A DNA stretch of 25,000 bases, from the NCBI GenBank assembly GCA_003427395.1, contig BFEA01000099.1:2739037-2764036 (forward strand), written 5' to 3'. Position numbers and translations under genes: made by a program. The first letter of the stretch is position 1. Each line of letters starts with the position of its first letter. The stretch comes from Chara braunii (taxonomy: Eukaryota; Streptophyta; Charophyceae; Charales; Characeae). Positions 8,291-17,139 of this stretch are shown one piece after another. A model generated the notes under the pieces. The model worked only from the letters and a program-made list of their open reading frames with translations. It was not told the origin of the DNA and searched no databases.

Positions 8291-10363
8291 CTGTTTCAGA
8301 TGCGGTATCAGGAGCAGTGGTCCTGATGCAGGCTGATTGTCAAGCTGTACATCCGGTCCTGGGGCCGGTGACATCAGTGGTGGGGGGACAGTGGGGACAA
8401 TGGGGACAATATGTATTATTGGTTTGTTGACATCGGTTGTCTTGTCCGCCTTCTCCGAGATTGGAGACTTGTGAGGAAGGGGCAGCACTCCCTTCTTCAC
8501 CATCGTCTTTTTTCTCACCAGTGGGGTGGATTCTTCCTCGGATTCTACCAATTCCCCCTCCTCTTTATCTGTGGCTTTTGCGGGGCGAGGAGGGAGATGC
8601 CGGTTACTGTTCCCAGCAAAGCTACCATCAGAGATAGCGGCATCGTTTTTCGAGTGATGCAACGTGGTAGCGGGTGGGCGGGGTAGCTTGTGTTCTTCCT
8701 TGCGAGGCAGGTCGGCTGGTTTTTGCACTGGCCTCACTCTGAATTGGAGTCTCCCTCCCCCCCTTCCACCTCCCCTTCCTCTGTGATGGAGGGAAGCACC
8801 TGTTCTGCCCCCCCTGTAGCGATTGTTAGGCAGGACTCGGGGGGGCCTTGTCAGGGTAGACCCACCACCACGTGGCCGGCCAGTACTTGGTCCACCGGGG
8901 ATTGGACAGGGGTCTGCCTTCCCCTTTTGCTGACGACTGATGAGGGAGTTGGCCGGGGGCCTGCCATCCGTCTTCTGTGATCGGTGTTTCGGGGGCACAA
9001 AACCTTCTGGTGTTCTCAGTGGGGAAGCAGTCTTTTCCCAATACCAGTGACCTGTATATTGGCCATCAGTTGTCCTGAAGACCCAGCCCTCCAAACCGGG
9101 ATCTTCTGGCAACCATGTGTTGGGCTCCGCCGGGTGTTGACTGACGAGGTTTTTTGGAAGCTTCTTATAATTGGCCGGGTACTGATCATCCGTGTACAGG
9201 TGACCCCTCGCTTTGCAGACGTGGCACCGGGGGTCCTGCGGGTGGCTGAGGGGTATAGCGAATTTTCTCCCTTCTGAGTGATAGTGCCATTCTCCCCTAA
9301 GGGGGACGACCTCGTCAGTCGACCAGTCAACCGCGATGAGCAGCGAGTCATCTCTTTTTGCGAGGAAGTGAGGCAGGAGCTGTTCAACCATTTTGAGAAT
9401 CTCCCCTTGAATGTGGACGGGGGCGAAGCTGAACTCAATCCAGTAGTTATTCGCCATGAGGTGTTGGCGCCTGTCTTCAGGTGTCAGCTCCCTCGATGGT
9501 TTCCACCGGTCTATCTGCACTGGTGAACCCTGGAATCGGGTGTCAGTGAGGCGCAGGAGGTTAGTTTTGTCCATGGGATTGAGGGTCAGCACAGTCACGG
9601 TTGCCACCGTCGGGGATTCAATAAGGAAATGGTCCTTAGTATCCTCCACTGACATCTTTTGAGAGTGCAGCACTCCGAAGACCCATTTGAGTCGGTCGTT
9701 CAATTGTGATCTGAGCGCTGCTTCGGGGAAGAAGAACTGGATCGCATGCTCTGCATAGATCTGGTTTCGGATGGCATTGGCTTGGGGGGAAATGATAGGC
9801 AACGGGTGTAGAGTATTCCGCCTTACCTGCACTTTCCTTGTGGCTCTCCTGTGGAGCTTTTGTACGAAGTGGTATCGCAACGGGTGCATTGTGTCCAGGC
9901 CCATCTGCAGGTTGCAGTCACGTGGATTCGCTGTTCTGAGAGTAGCGTTGAGAGAGGTTCCCCCCGGTTGGGCCGGAACTTGGCCGTTAATATCGGCACT
10001 AAGGCGCGCGCTGACCACTTCATTCCACGGTTTTTTTAGGGCGGGCTGCTTGCAGGGCTCCTCGCGTGGGGGGGATCTGTCATCCGCAGGCGACGTGCCA
10101 TCTTTGCGGCTCACCCCGTCGGGATAGGGAGGGGGATGAGTGGCAGATTCCCCCTTTGCATCCCACGCGCGGCCAGTACCGGGATCCCGTCCATGTGGGC
10201 GGGGTTGATCTGGTTGGGCAGGGCCAGCCACGTCCGCAGTGGCACGGCATGCATCCTTATCGGCCCAAACGGTTTTCCCCTGTCGCTGGCCCGTTCGTCC
10301 CCCCCCAACATCCATGCCCTGGCGGTTTGGGGGGGGTGGAGGCACGGGCGGGGCAGCGTCCAT
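8135..10363 (-). CDS. LINE ORF1: DUF4283-like domain plus degenerate zinc knuckle
   Basis: A 742-codon open frame, taken from the ATG at 10,361-10,363 (MDAAPPVPPPPP). The frame is also open further up into the tandem 5' monomers, but that part is low-complexity and repeated. Residues about 1-190 are Pro-, Gly- and basic-rich. Residues about 210-380 match the plan of plant LINE ORF1 DUF4283-like proteins: a basic RRATRKVQVRR stretch, a region ending ...HFLIESPTVATV, then VQIDRWKPSRELTPED. This leads into a zinc knuckle CHVCKARGH (C380, C383, H388) whose fourth ligand, expected at 393, is Asp instead of Cys. An Arg/Gly-rich stretch (HHRGRGGGRGGGR) and acidic and Pro-rich parts follow. ORF1 proteins of this class bind element RNA. 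The reading stops at a TGA that looks premature, because the frame continues in repeat-homologous sequence. Confidence 0.75.
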   Translation of the reverse strand: MDAAPPVPPPPPNRQGMDVGGGRTGQRQGKTVWADKDACRATADVAGPAQPDQPRPHGRDPGTGRAWDAKGESATHPPPYPDGVSRKDGTSPADDRSPPREEPCKQPALKKPWNEVVSARLSADINGQVPAQPGGTSLNATLRTANPRDCNLQMGLDTMHPLRYHFVQKLHRRATRKVQVRRNTLHPLPIISPQANAIRNQIYAEHAIQFFFPEAALRSQLNDRLKWVFGVLHSQKMSVEDTKDHFLIESPTVATVTVLTLNPMDKTNLLRLTDTRFQGSPVQIDRWKPSRELTPEDRRQHLMANNYWIEFSFAPVHIQGEILKMVEQLLPHFLAKRDDSLLIAVDWSTDEVVPLRGEWHYHSEGRKFAIPLSHPQDPRCHVCKARGHLYTDDQYPANYKKLPKNLVSQHPAEPNTWLPEDPGLEGWVFRTTDGQYTGHWYWEKTASPLRTPEGFVPPKHRSQKTDGRPPANSLISRQQKGKADPCPIPGGPSTGRPRGGGSTLTRPPRVLPNNRYRGGRTGASLHHRGRGGGRGGGRLQFRVRPVQKPADLPRKEEHKLPRPPATTLHHSKNDAAISDGSFAGNSNRHLPPRPAKATDKEEGELVESEEESTPLVRKKTMVKKGVLPLPHKSPISEKADKTTDVNKPIIHIVPIVPTVPPPLMSPAPGPDVQLDNQPASGPLLLIPHLKQGDGKAHPFKGPAPPPLLLRLAPVDHETGNYVGGSASLQQPTPLSLRPMQEV

Positions 10364-10406
10364 TCGGTGTTTGTGTGGTTTGCCACCCCCGAGGGGGCGA
10401 GAGAAG

Positions 10407-10794
10407 TGATGAAGATCGAGAGGTAGAAGAGAATGAAGATCAAGAAAATNATGGGAGGGGGAACGANGNGGGGGCAATGAGGAGGGGGCNAGAGGAGGGA
10501 CCAAGATCGAGAGGTAGGAGAGGGTGATGATGNAGATCAATATGGGGGGGAGAAGAGGAAAGGAATGAGGATACCTGTTTCATGGATTATTGCAACGCTG
10601 TGATGAAGATCGAGAGGTAGAAGAGAATGAAGATCAAAAAAATTATGGGAGGGGGAACGAGGGGGGGACAATGAGGAGGGGGCGAGAGGAGGGACCAAGA
10701 TCGAGAGGTAGGAGAGAGTGATGATGAAGATCAATATGGGGGGGAGAAGAGGAGAGGAATGAGGATACCTGTTTCATGGATTATTGCAACGCTG
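10407..10794 (-). repeat. Two tandem 194-bp monomers at the LINE 5' end
   Basis: 10,407-10,600 and 10,601-10,794 are near-identical direct repeats, each starting TGATGAAGATCGAGAGGTAG and ending GCAACGCTG on the + strand. They differ by few bases besides isolated N calls in the first unit. Each contains an internal GATCGAGAGGTAG duplication and G-rich runs. Their place upstream of ORF1 resembles the tandem promoter monomers of some mammalian L1 families. A promoter role here is inference. Confidence 0.85.
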
Positions 10795-11999
10795 CAAGGG
10801 GTAATCGGGGTTGTAATCAATATGATTTTGCAAATGAAAATCGTTATTCCGACAGTTTTTGCAACGCAGCACCATTTTTCGACACACCAAGTATATCCCC
10901 GATGTGGGCAGTGCAGGAGCGACCCCTTGATAGCCGAGTGGTCATCAATCTCCGTTTATGACGGGGGCGAGTGTGATTATCCGGAGGAGTGAGGCAGGCC
11001 CAGAGGGGTGGTGATCCAGACTCCGGGATTAATGGTTCCGGAATTAACGAGGTGTCAGCGTGACTCCTTACTCTTCACCGGGCCCGTGATTGTCGAGTGT
11101 ATGGGGGGAAGGGCAACAATTTTTTGGGGGGGAGGGGGGGGGGAGAGAGAAAAGTGGGTAGCCTTTATAGTAAAGAGTTATACCTCCATCTGTGTCTCGC
11201 CTCCCACCCTGCAGCACTGTCTTGCATGGAAACCTTTGTCCTTTCGGCTCGACCCTCTCCCACCCGGCGTGTTTCTCCGGATATCCGCCCCCGTTTGTAC
11301 TGCACACTATGGCCCTTCAGCAGTCCATCCCCGTGCACACTTCCTAATCGTTCTCCCTTATTCGAATCCCGTCTCTCCTGGTCACCCGCTCGCTTGTGTA
11401 TCTGATTCCTCAACCCAGCAGTGAAAGTTGATGTGCTGAGTGTGGCGACGTTCTTCGTAACCTCTGTTCCCTTATCACCCACTCACCGCGTCTTCGTCTT
11501 CAGTGATATTGACCTCTGTCCGTCCCCAACCCGCCAACGCTTGTCACGTATCGGCTCTTCTCCGTCATCTTCGCCCACACAGGCTTTTGGTCACGGCTGT
11601 GTTTTACACTAGCGGTCCCTCACCACACACCGTCGTCAATCAACATCATCAATCGGAGTTTCTCCTTATGGGTGTGTGCAACCTCAGGCCAACATAGTCA
11701 AACGAATTAGTCGACTGACTGAGCGAGTTAGCGTGCTCCAGAGTCTCCGGGCGTCTTGCACCCACTCATCCCGCCTTCGCCTTCGGTCCCTCTCACCAAG
11801 GACCCCAGTGCAGGCGGTGTTGTCGTCAGTCTGTTCTCCAGCTGCCGCGTGGTCAGTCACACCTCGATGATGTCGGTCAATGTTCTACTGTCCTCTAGAT
11901 TCAGCTTAATCTCAATGCGTCGACGCGTCTCCGACCCTGTGCGCCGCTGTCACCGGTATGGTCACACGGCTGTCAGCACTGGTACACAGGCTTTCGAAC
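10795..11999. other. Stretch with no gene recognised
   Basis: No coding region with recognisable motifs on either strand. It holds a G-run (11,126-11,150) and weakly similar segments starting CACCCACTCA at about 11,477 and 11,759 (YCTTCGYCTTC follows both), which may be diverged repeat units. It may include more of the LINE 5' region or old repeats. Confidence 0.5.
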
Positions 12000-12029
12000 A
12001 CCAAGCGAGACCATGGCACCCAACGTCCC
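12000..12029 (-). repeat. Module copy b2
   Basis: On the minus strand: GGGACGTTGGGTGCCATGGT followed by CTCGCTTGG. This resembles the module core GGGACGCTGGGCCCGGTTCTCAGCAC with several changes. It lies about 255 bp beyond copy b in the same orientation. Confidence 0.4.
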
Positions 12030-12099
12030 TAGGACAAAGAGATGTCTCGCTGGTGGCTATGGAGTGCGGGCGGGCCTTGCCGATCCGGTCCACAATGCT

Positions 12100-12250
12100 T
12101 GTTAACGCTCTCTTTCTTACCTTATCTCCCTGTTCCTATCCTGTGGCCTGGATGGATATCGGCAGGCCACTGGGGGGCACCAGTGGGTCCTCCTTCCATC
12201 TCCTTGCCGGTCCCAAACTTCTCCTATCTCTGAACCCTCCTTTTTCTGTG
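12100..12250 (-). repeat. Secondary module, homologous to 17,868-17,960 (+)
   Basis: The minus strand reads GGCAAGGAGATGGAAGGAGG, then CCCACTGGTGCCCCCC, then AGGCCACAGGATAGGAACA. The plus strand at 17,868-17,960 reads GGCAAGAGGATGGAAAGAGA, CCCGCTGGTGCCCCCC and AGGCCACGATGCAGGAACA in the same order. A weaker version lies at about 23,530-23,600. It is part of the same repeat unit as the GGGACGCTGG module. Confidence 0.6.
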
Positions 12251-12287
12251 CGGAGCAGCACGTGCTAGGAACCGTGCCCGACGTCCC
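12251..12287 (-). repeat. Module copy b
   Basis: On the minus strand: GGGACGTCGGGCACGGTTCC, then TAGCACGTGCTGCTCCG. It follows the LINE copy B coding fragment by about 450 bp in the sense direction, the same order as in LINE copy A. Confidence 0.65.
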
Positions 12288-12724
12288 TTAGAATAACAGC
12301 ACATAAAAGTGTGTAAACTCACGTTCGCAAATCACTTAGAAATTCTTAAGAAATCTAAGAAAAACTGAGACTCTCGGGATCCTGCCAGCCTTGATTGCCC
12401 TGGATATCAGAGCATTGTCTGAGCGGGGCCAAGTCTTTTAAGTGGAAATAGACAGCCGGTTAGCCAGACCATCAGGGCCGGCTGGTCCCTGACGGGGGGA
12501 GGTAGGGGAGAAAGGTTGGCGAAAAAAAAGGGGAGGGAGCACCTTGGGCTTGGGGCAGTGGGACTCATGGCGTCGTTTTAATTTCCCCGCTTTCCGGTTA
12601 ACCACAATGCCAGTTGTGGTTGCGAGAACGGTCTTGGGAGACTGATCAGATTCCTTGTAGGTGAAAACAGATGGTACTCAGAAACTCAGACATCGCCCTA
12701 TAGGCTTTCCACCAGGGACAACGG
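12288..12724 (-). other. Probable 3' UTR of LINE copy B
   Basis: Non-coding sequence between the ORF2 C-terminal fragment and module copy b. No motif recognised beyond its position, which parallels 148-536 of LINE copy A. Confidence 0.4.
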
Positions 12725-13215
12725 ATGGGGGGAATGGATCAGCAAAACTCTGCGCTGGTCGTAGCGGTTCCCTCAAGTCAACCGTTGTCTACTCGTGAAA
12801 CTGCAGGCGGTAATCCCTTTCTATCTCTGCCCATTGTCCCCCTTGCAGCCCCATCTCTTCCTGTTGATGCTCCTGTTGATGTTCCTGCCGTTGGTCCTGT
12901 CGCTGTTCCTGCACGTACCCCACCCAGTACACCCTTGCCACCCAGCCCTCCCTCTTTCCTCCCAGCCAATCCTCACAGAACCGGGAGATAATTACATCCA
13001 TATCCCCCCTGGTTGTGCCTCGTCTAATTTCTCCTTGGCAGCCCGCCACTGCGCCGTAATCTCACTCTGTACTGGCAGCCGTAGTTGCTCCGTAACCTCC
13101 CCGTCCTCCACCCTGGCCCCCTCCATCTCCAAAATGCATTTTCTCCACCATATTACCCACAGGATGGAGTGCTGTGACGCCCAACCTCACGACCAGCGCG
13201 ACTTCCAGATCGGAG
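12725..13215 (-). pseudogene. LINE copy B: ORF2 C-terminal fragment
   Basis: On the minus strand two frames carry sequence resembling the end of a LINE ORF2 protein. One reads ILWVIWWRKCILEMEGARVE and then VTEQLRLPVQSEITAQWRAA. After a frameshift near 13,005 the other reads IISRFCEDWLGGKREGW and WAEIERDYRLQFHE. RFCEDWLGGKR matches RFMEDWLGRKR of LINE A and RFCEERLGGRR of the fragment at 17,140-17,790. Downstream, PLRPAQSFADPFPP resembles PLRPATDFPDPSPHPP of that third copy. There is also an in-frame TGA near the start of the fragment. It is the broken end of a second LINE. The upstream part probably lies at 15,728-16,481 across the intervening insert. Confidence 0.7.
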
Positions 13216-15727
13216 TGGGATGTGGGCTTGGAAGTGCGAAAAGGGGTGGGCCAAGGATTTTTGGGAAAGTGGGGGTGGAGTCCCAGGTCAGAACTGAGAT
13301 CTCATGTGGCAAGGTTCTAGGGGCACGGGTGCAATAAGGCTGAGGGCAAGTTCCTTCCGGGCTGTTGGCGTTTATGTCGTGCAACATGGTCGTCCGCTTC
13401 GTCCGTTTTGGGGGCGGCGGTTCAGGGCGAGATCTGCCCGGAATGGCCGTGATTCCAATGAGTCGGGCCTTTGGGGGCATCCACGTGGCGTCTGTCGTCA
13501 CGTGTTTGGGTTAGGCCCTCTGGTTTCCGGGGTTCGTAGATTGCCGCAATGCCGACAATTTCCGCAAGGCGTGCGGGGCCAATACTCCGCGATGGAATTC
13601 CACGGTACCACCGTAAGTTGGTGGTACGGGAAAAGAAGACGAAAAGGAGGGAAATTAGTAGCGATAACAACGAAGCCGGGGGATATGAAGTAGTGCGAGT
13701 TGTCCGAAGTGGGAAAATCGGGACACCTCGGGTTGAGGGTCGTAGCGCAATGAAACTCCCTAGGGCACAATCGATTCTCGGTTAGGCAGGGGAATTTCGG
13801 GCGTCTTCTTCTGAGACACTCGTTCACCCAAGGGTTAAAATACTCTAAATCCCACGACGAGTCGGAGTCCCTCTAGTTCGTCATCTTGTCATTGTGAAGC
13901 CGCGGAATTCCTTAGCGCGTGGTTGCCTGGCTGGGGAATTTCCGAGCTCGACGTTCAAAAATTTCGTGCCTGTCCCGATATTCGACGATGGCGATCACCG
14001 TGTGTGAGTACGTGTAGACTGCTCGAAGTGGATTGCACTTACACGTGTTCACACGGGATGATCGCTTCGTTCATACGCAAAATGGTCACCGAACACATCC
14101 AATCAGTCAATATCCCTGCAATTGTTAGCCCTTTCATGTGTGGGTGGTTACGAATCGACGTGCGTGGACACATGTAAGTGCGCAAATCAGATCGCGCTTA
14201 CACACATCCCCGCGAGGTATTCGCTTGTTTCTGGACAAACAGCTACCCAATCATCTAATCACTTCGTGATCCGCACGCAATCATTCTTGAATATGCAAGG
14301 TGCTACTACACATTCGCAGCAACAACGGTAGATCAAAAAGGACAACAGCAATAGTGAGGATTACGCGAACTTTCTTACTATGCTCATGAGTGTATCAAAA
14401 CGACAAGCAAGGCAAAGATCAGGCACAAGGAAAAGCAAACAGACATAACATCCATTCATCCATTCATTCAACATAACACACAATAACCGAGATCAAAATC
14501 GCAAAAACGAGTGTGGGCCAAAACCAAGTCAAGATTCGAAAAAACAAACGAAAACGGGCGAGTCGTCCCGAGCCGAGACAAAATTTATATACAGAAGCAA
14601 AGAGGGAGGAAAGACAAAAGAAACAGCAAATCCACGTCCATCAACCTCATCTCCCTCTTCCTCTCTCTCTCTCTCTCTCTCCGATGCGGACAGTCAGTCG
14701 TTGCGCACCAACCCACGAAGTCGTCACCCCGCTTAGTCCTCCCTCACCCGTCAGGTTCGCCCGCGCCCACAGTCCGTCGTGGCCCTCGTCAACCCCGCGC
14801 GTTTGGCACCAGCTCGTCGGGTCGCCCGACTCCCATCTCAACTCACCTCTTACTTCGCTCGTGAGCCGACCCTCACTGATCGCGCTACCCCGAACTTCCA
14901 ACAGCTGGTTAAGACAACTATCTAATCGCGCAGCCGGAATTTATAGCGTGCATGCATGCGCGAAGAACCCGGAATTGCATGGACTTAGAAAGAAGATTAG
15001 GAGAGGGAGCGCTTGCGTTCTGCATGGCCAGGCCGCGGCGTGGGGGACGTGGCCTCTCTCCACGCATCGATCCGAGCATGCAGTCCGCGGGCTGGTTAGA
15101 CACAGCAAGAGAAAGCGAGAGCGGGAAAGACGAAGCACAAGAAGAAAGGATACAGTTACAATGGCGCCCGCCCAAAATTACAGTTACACACACGATTAAA
15201 GGCGCCGACTAATCAGAGTTCCGTTGCAGCCGCAAAAAGAAGCGCGTAAGCAAAAAGCGCCGCGCGGCAAAAGAAAATCCTAATTGCAAAATTCCTAAAT
15301 TCCTATCTAATGCAGAAAGACGAAAAGCACAATTTTCGCAAAGAAAGTCTAAAATGTCAAGAGTCATCAGGGCTCGACAAGATTCAAAAAGAAAAATTCA
15401 AAAAGAACAAGGCAGAAATTCCCGCGCGGTCTTCCGCGCCTAAAATCGGATAACAGCACAGAAAAGAAGCGGCGTCAACCCTTATTAATCGCGCCCGGTC
15501 GGCGCGACAACCACTCAATCAATCATCCCGGGACTTACCCGGCCCTGAATCCAGCCATCCGAAAGGAAGCGACGAAGGAAAAAGGACGAAAAGACGAAAA
15601 AGGCGAGGACACTGATGCAATTCTCCCTCAATCCCGATCTCCCGTAATTGGCCCAACTTTCCCAACTTAGGACCCCTCGTTGTCATCGCGCAGAAAGTCG
15701 CGCGGGATAGAAATTGGGTCGTCACAG
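13216..15727 (-). mobile_element. Non-coding insert, possible LTR sequence, splitting LINE copy B
   Basis: About 2.5 kb with no recognisable protein. On the minus strand its right edge starts TGTGACGACCCAATTTC, which resembles the start of plant Ty3/gypsy LTRs. LINE protein similarity stops at both edges and is roughly collinear across the gap. I found no matching target duplication, no clear left terminus, primer-binding site or gag/pol, so a solo or degraded LTR is only a hypothesis. The segment includes a (TC)n run at 14,660-14,681, an ATTC-rich run at about 14,448-14,472 and GC-rich CGCG clusters (15,200-15,500). Open frames on the + strand at 14,500-15,200 look like low-complexity chance. 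Confidence 0.3.
14660..14681. repeat. (TC)n microsatellite
   Basis: Short pure CT-dinucleotide run within the non-coding insert. Confidence 0.85.
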
Positions 15728-16481
15728 CGCCTACCCAGACAGATCATACTCGCCTCGGAGGTATTTCCTTGAACCTGGGGGTAATGTCCCAATAGAATGG
15801 TCCTCTAGTCCCATGGCCATAATGAGCCCAACACTATTTGCCGCCAAATCCTATCCCACCACCGCCATAGCATCACGGTCGAAGGGCACTGCAAAAAGAT
15901 ATGCCCCACAGTCTCTGGGCGTTTTCTGTCGGGGTACTTTGGAGGCATTTCCGGCACCATGGCAGCGCGCATCCCTGATGCTCCAACTGTGTATGCTCAA
16001 TTAGCCAGTCGTTGGTTGGCAGACACCGGTGGGCGATCTGCCATTGGAGGGATGAAATCTTGGCCGGCCTCTTCCTATACTCCGCAAACCACTTGATGGG
16101 CTTGAGGAGACCAATATGTACGACATCCTGCGGCTTGCGGCTAGGTCTGAGCATTCGGTATATCGATTTGGTCTTTAGAGTAGCCAGTGCTACCGTCCTT
16201 AACTTCCCACCTCCTCCCGACTTGACCGGGCCTTTCCAAGACCACCACCACTCATCGGAATCAAAGGGGACGTCCTTAAGCAGGGTCATTGCCCGGTAAT
16301 CCCTCCTACCTCTCTCCTCATCAATCACTCTAATACGATAGACCTCTCTTTTCTCCTTCCAAACAAAAGGCTGTCGGCTCCCTCGTAACACACCATTTTC
16401 TCGATTGAGAAACACTTGGTCAGCACTTGCACTCGGCCTACAAGGTGCACACGCCCCACCTGTTTTCGGTTCCACCAACAA
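15728..16481 (-). pseudogene. LINE fragment: post-RT region and zinc-binding domain
   Basis: Minus-strand frame 16,481-15,873 encodes a homologue of the LINE A C-terminal segment. VPFDSDEWWWSWKG matches LPFDPQEWQWAS, and ISSLQWQIAHRCLPTNDWLI matches RALQWQILYRCLPTPDWIV. The zinc-binding CRKC pair follows. Near 15,925 a frameshift occurs, after which another frame continues ETVGHIFLQCPSTVMLWRWW, supplying the second His/Cys pair and the WRWW motif. An in-frame TAG follows. The segment is cut at 16,481 by a foldback element and at about 15,728 by the insert. Its end and the start of 13,215-12,725 are close to collinear with LINE A, so both probably belong to one copy. Confidence 0.8.
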
Positions 16482-16482
16482 A

Positions 16483-16610
16483 GAGGATGGGATTTAACAC
16501 CATGAATCTGAAGGTGTTTTGTGGAGAGATGCAGATAATTGCAAAATGTTCAACCTTTGGGCATCTCTGCATAAAACACATCCAGATTCGTGGTGTTAGA
16601 CCCCATCCTC
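16483..16610. repeat. 128-bp foldback (imperfect palindrome)
   Basis: Left arm 16,486-16,532 (GATGGGATTTAACACCATGA...) is the reverse complement of right arm 16,561-16,607 (...GGTGTTAGACCCCATC) with about 7 mismatches in 47 positions. The flanking GAG/CTC extends the match. The 28-nt centre is AT-rich. It fits a small MITE or a plant-type miRNA-precursor-like hairpin. No transcription evidence is possible from sequence. Confidence 0.8.
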
Positions 16611-16617
16611 GTTGCTA

Positions 16618-16645
16618 GTGGGACTGCGGGCCGGGTCCAACGTTC
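16618..16645 (+). repeat. Weak module copy i
   Basis: GTGGGACTGCGGGCCGGGTC followed by CAACG resembles the GGGACGCTGGGCCCGG core. GGGTCCAACGTT recurs at 16,857-16,868 in the adjacent foldback. Confidence 0.3.
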
Positions 16646-16657
16646 CATTCAAAACTG

Positions 16658-16976
16658 CCATTTCGTCAAAATGGAGATCTTTTATTTTTTTAGCGAAATT
16701 TAAACCGAGTTTTTTGGCCCAAAACTCATCAAAATTTGTTGTTCCTGAGGGACGCTGGATCCCCTGGCTGTACATGGACCTAGCTTGAGACTAGGTACCT
16801 CCAGGCAGTCCTGCCTGGAGGTGCTTGGTCTCAAGCTAGGTCCATGTACAGCCAGAGGGTCCAACGTTTGTAAAACGCTGGACCCTCAGGAACAACAAAT
16901 TTTGACGAGTTTTCGACAAAAAAACTCCGTTTCAATTTCGTTCAAAAAATAAAGAATGTCCATTTTGACGAAATGG
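16658..16976. mobile_element. 319-bp foldback / MITE-like element
   Basis: Outer ends CCATTTCGTCAAAATGGA (16,658-16,675) and TCCATTTTGACGAAATGG (16,959-16,976) are perfect inverted copies. The inner arms also pair: AAATTTGTTGTTCCTGAGGG with its complement, TGTACATGGACCTAGCTTGA with TCAAGCTAGGTCCATGTACA, and CCTCCAGGCAG with CTGCCTGGAGG, around a 2-nt centre at 16,809-16,810. The right arm has about 15 extra bases forming GGGTCCAACGTTTGTAAAAC then GCTGGACCC, itself an inverted repeat. No coding capacity. This is typical of foldback or MITE-type non-autonomous DNA elements. Confidence 0.85.
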
Positions 16977-17019
16977 TCATTTCAAAAACTTAGAACTCAC
17001 AAAATGCACTCCAAAAACC

Positions 17020-17124
17020 TTTTTTTTTTTTTTTTTTTTGCCAATCTGCAATAATTTCATTCTCAAAGAACATTCATTACTTCCCCGTCCTGGAAGGAAT
17101 TAAAAAAAAAAACAAAAAAAAAAC
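17020..17124. other. Homopolymer tracts between elements
   Basis: T20 at 17,020-17,039 and an A-rich tract at 17,102-17,124 bound a short AT-rich piece. They may be tails of truncated retrocopies. Neither can be assigned to a body with confidence. Confidence 0.5.
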
Positions 17125-17139
17125 AAATCCCACTAAATT

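Larger units (their letters stand above)
1..10794 (-). mobile_element. Long degenerate LINE retrotransposon (copy A)
   Basis: Read on the minus strand this is a non-LTR retrotransposon. It starts with two 194-bp tandem 5' monomers, followed by a zinc-knuckle ORF1, an ORF2 with APE-type endonuclease remnants, an RT and an RT-associated zinc-binding domain, then a 3' UTR ending in poly(A), seen as T at 1-16. No LTRs were found. ORF2 is broken by a frameshift near 3,755 and in-frame stops at 4,832 and 1,872. ORF1 is broken by stops at 8,135 and 7,541 and a frameshift near 6,310. The copy is therefore dead as written. The 3' end touches the window edge, so no target duplication can be seen there. 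The 5' boundary near 10,794 is set only by the end of the monomers and could lie further right. Confidence 0.88.

Noticed and set aside
11477-11800. Tandem repeat with a 282-bp period
   Set aside because: Only short words (CACCCACTCA, YCTTCGYCTTC) match; similarity is too weak to claim a repeat by eye.
14511-15199. Overlapping + strand open frames of 117 and 228 codons
   Set aside because: Both are low-complexity, cross a (TC)n microsatellite, lack any motif, and their composition looks like chance in GC-rich non-coding DNA.
15350-15372. Second CTGATGA on the minus strand as a possible hammerhead
   Set aside because: The following sequence does not form stem II and has no properly spaced GAAA.
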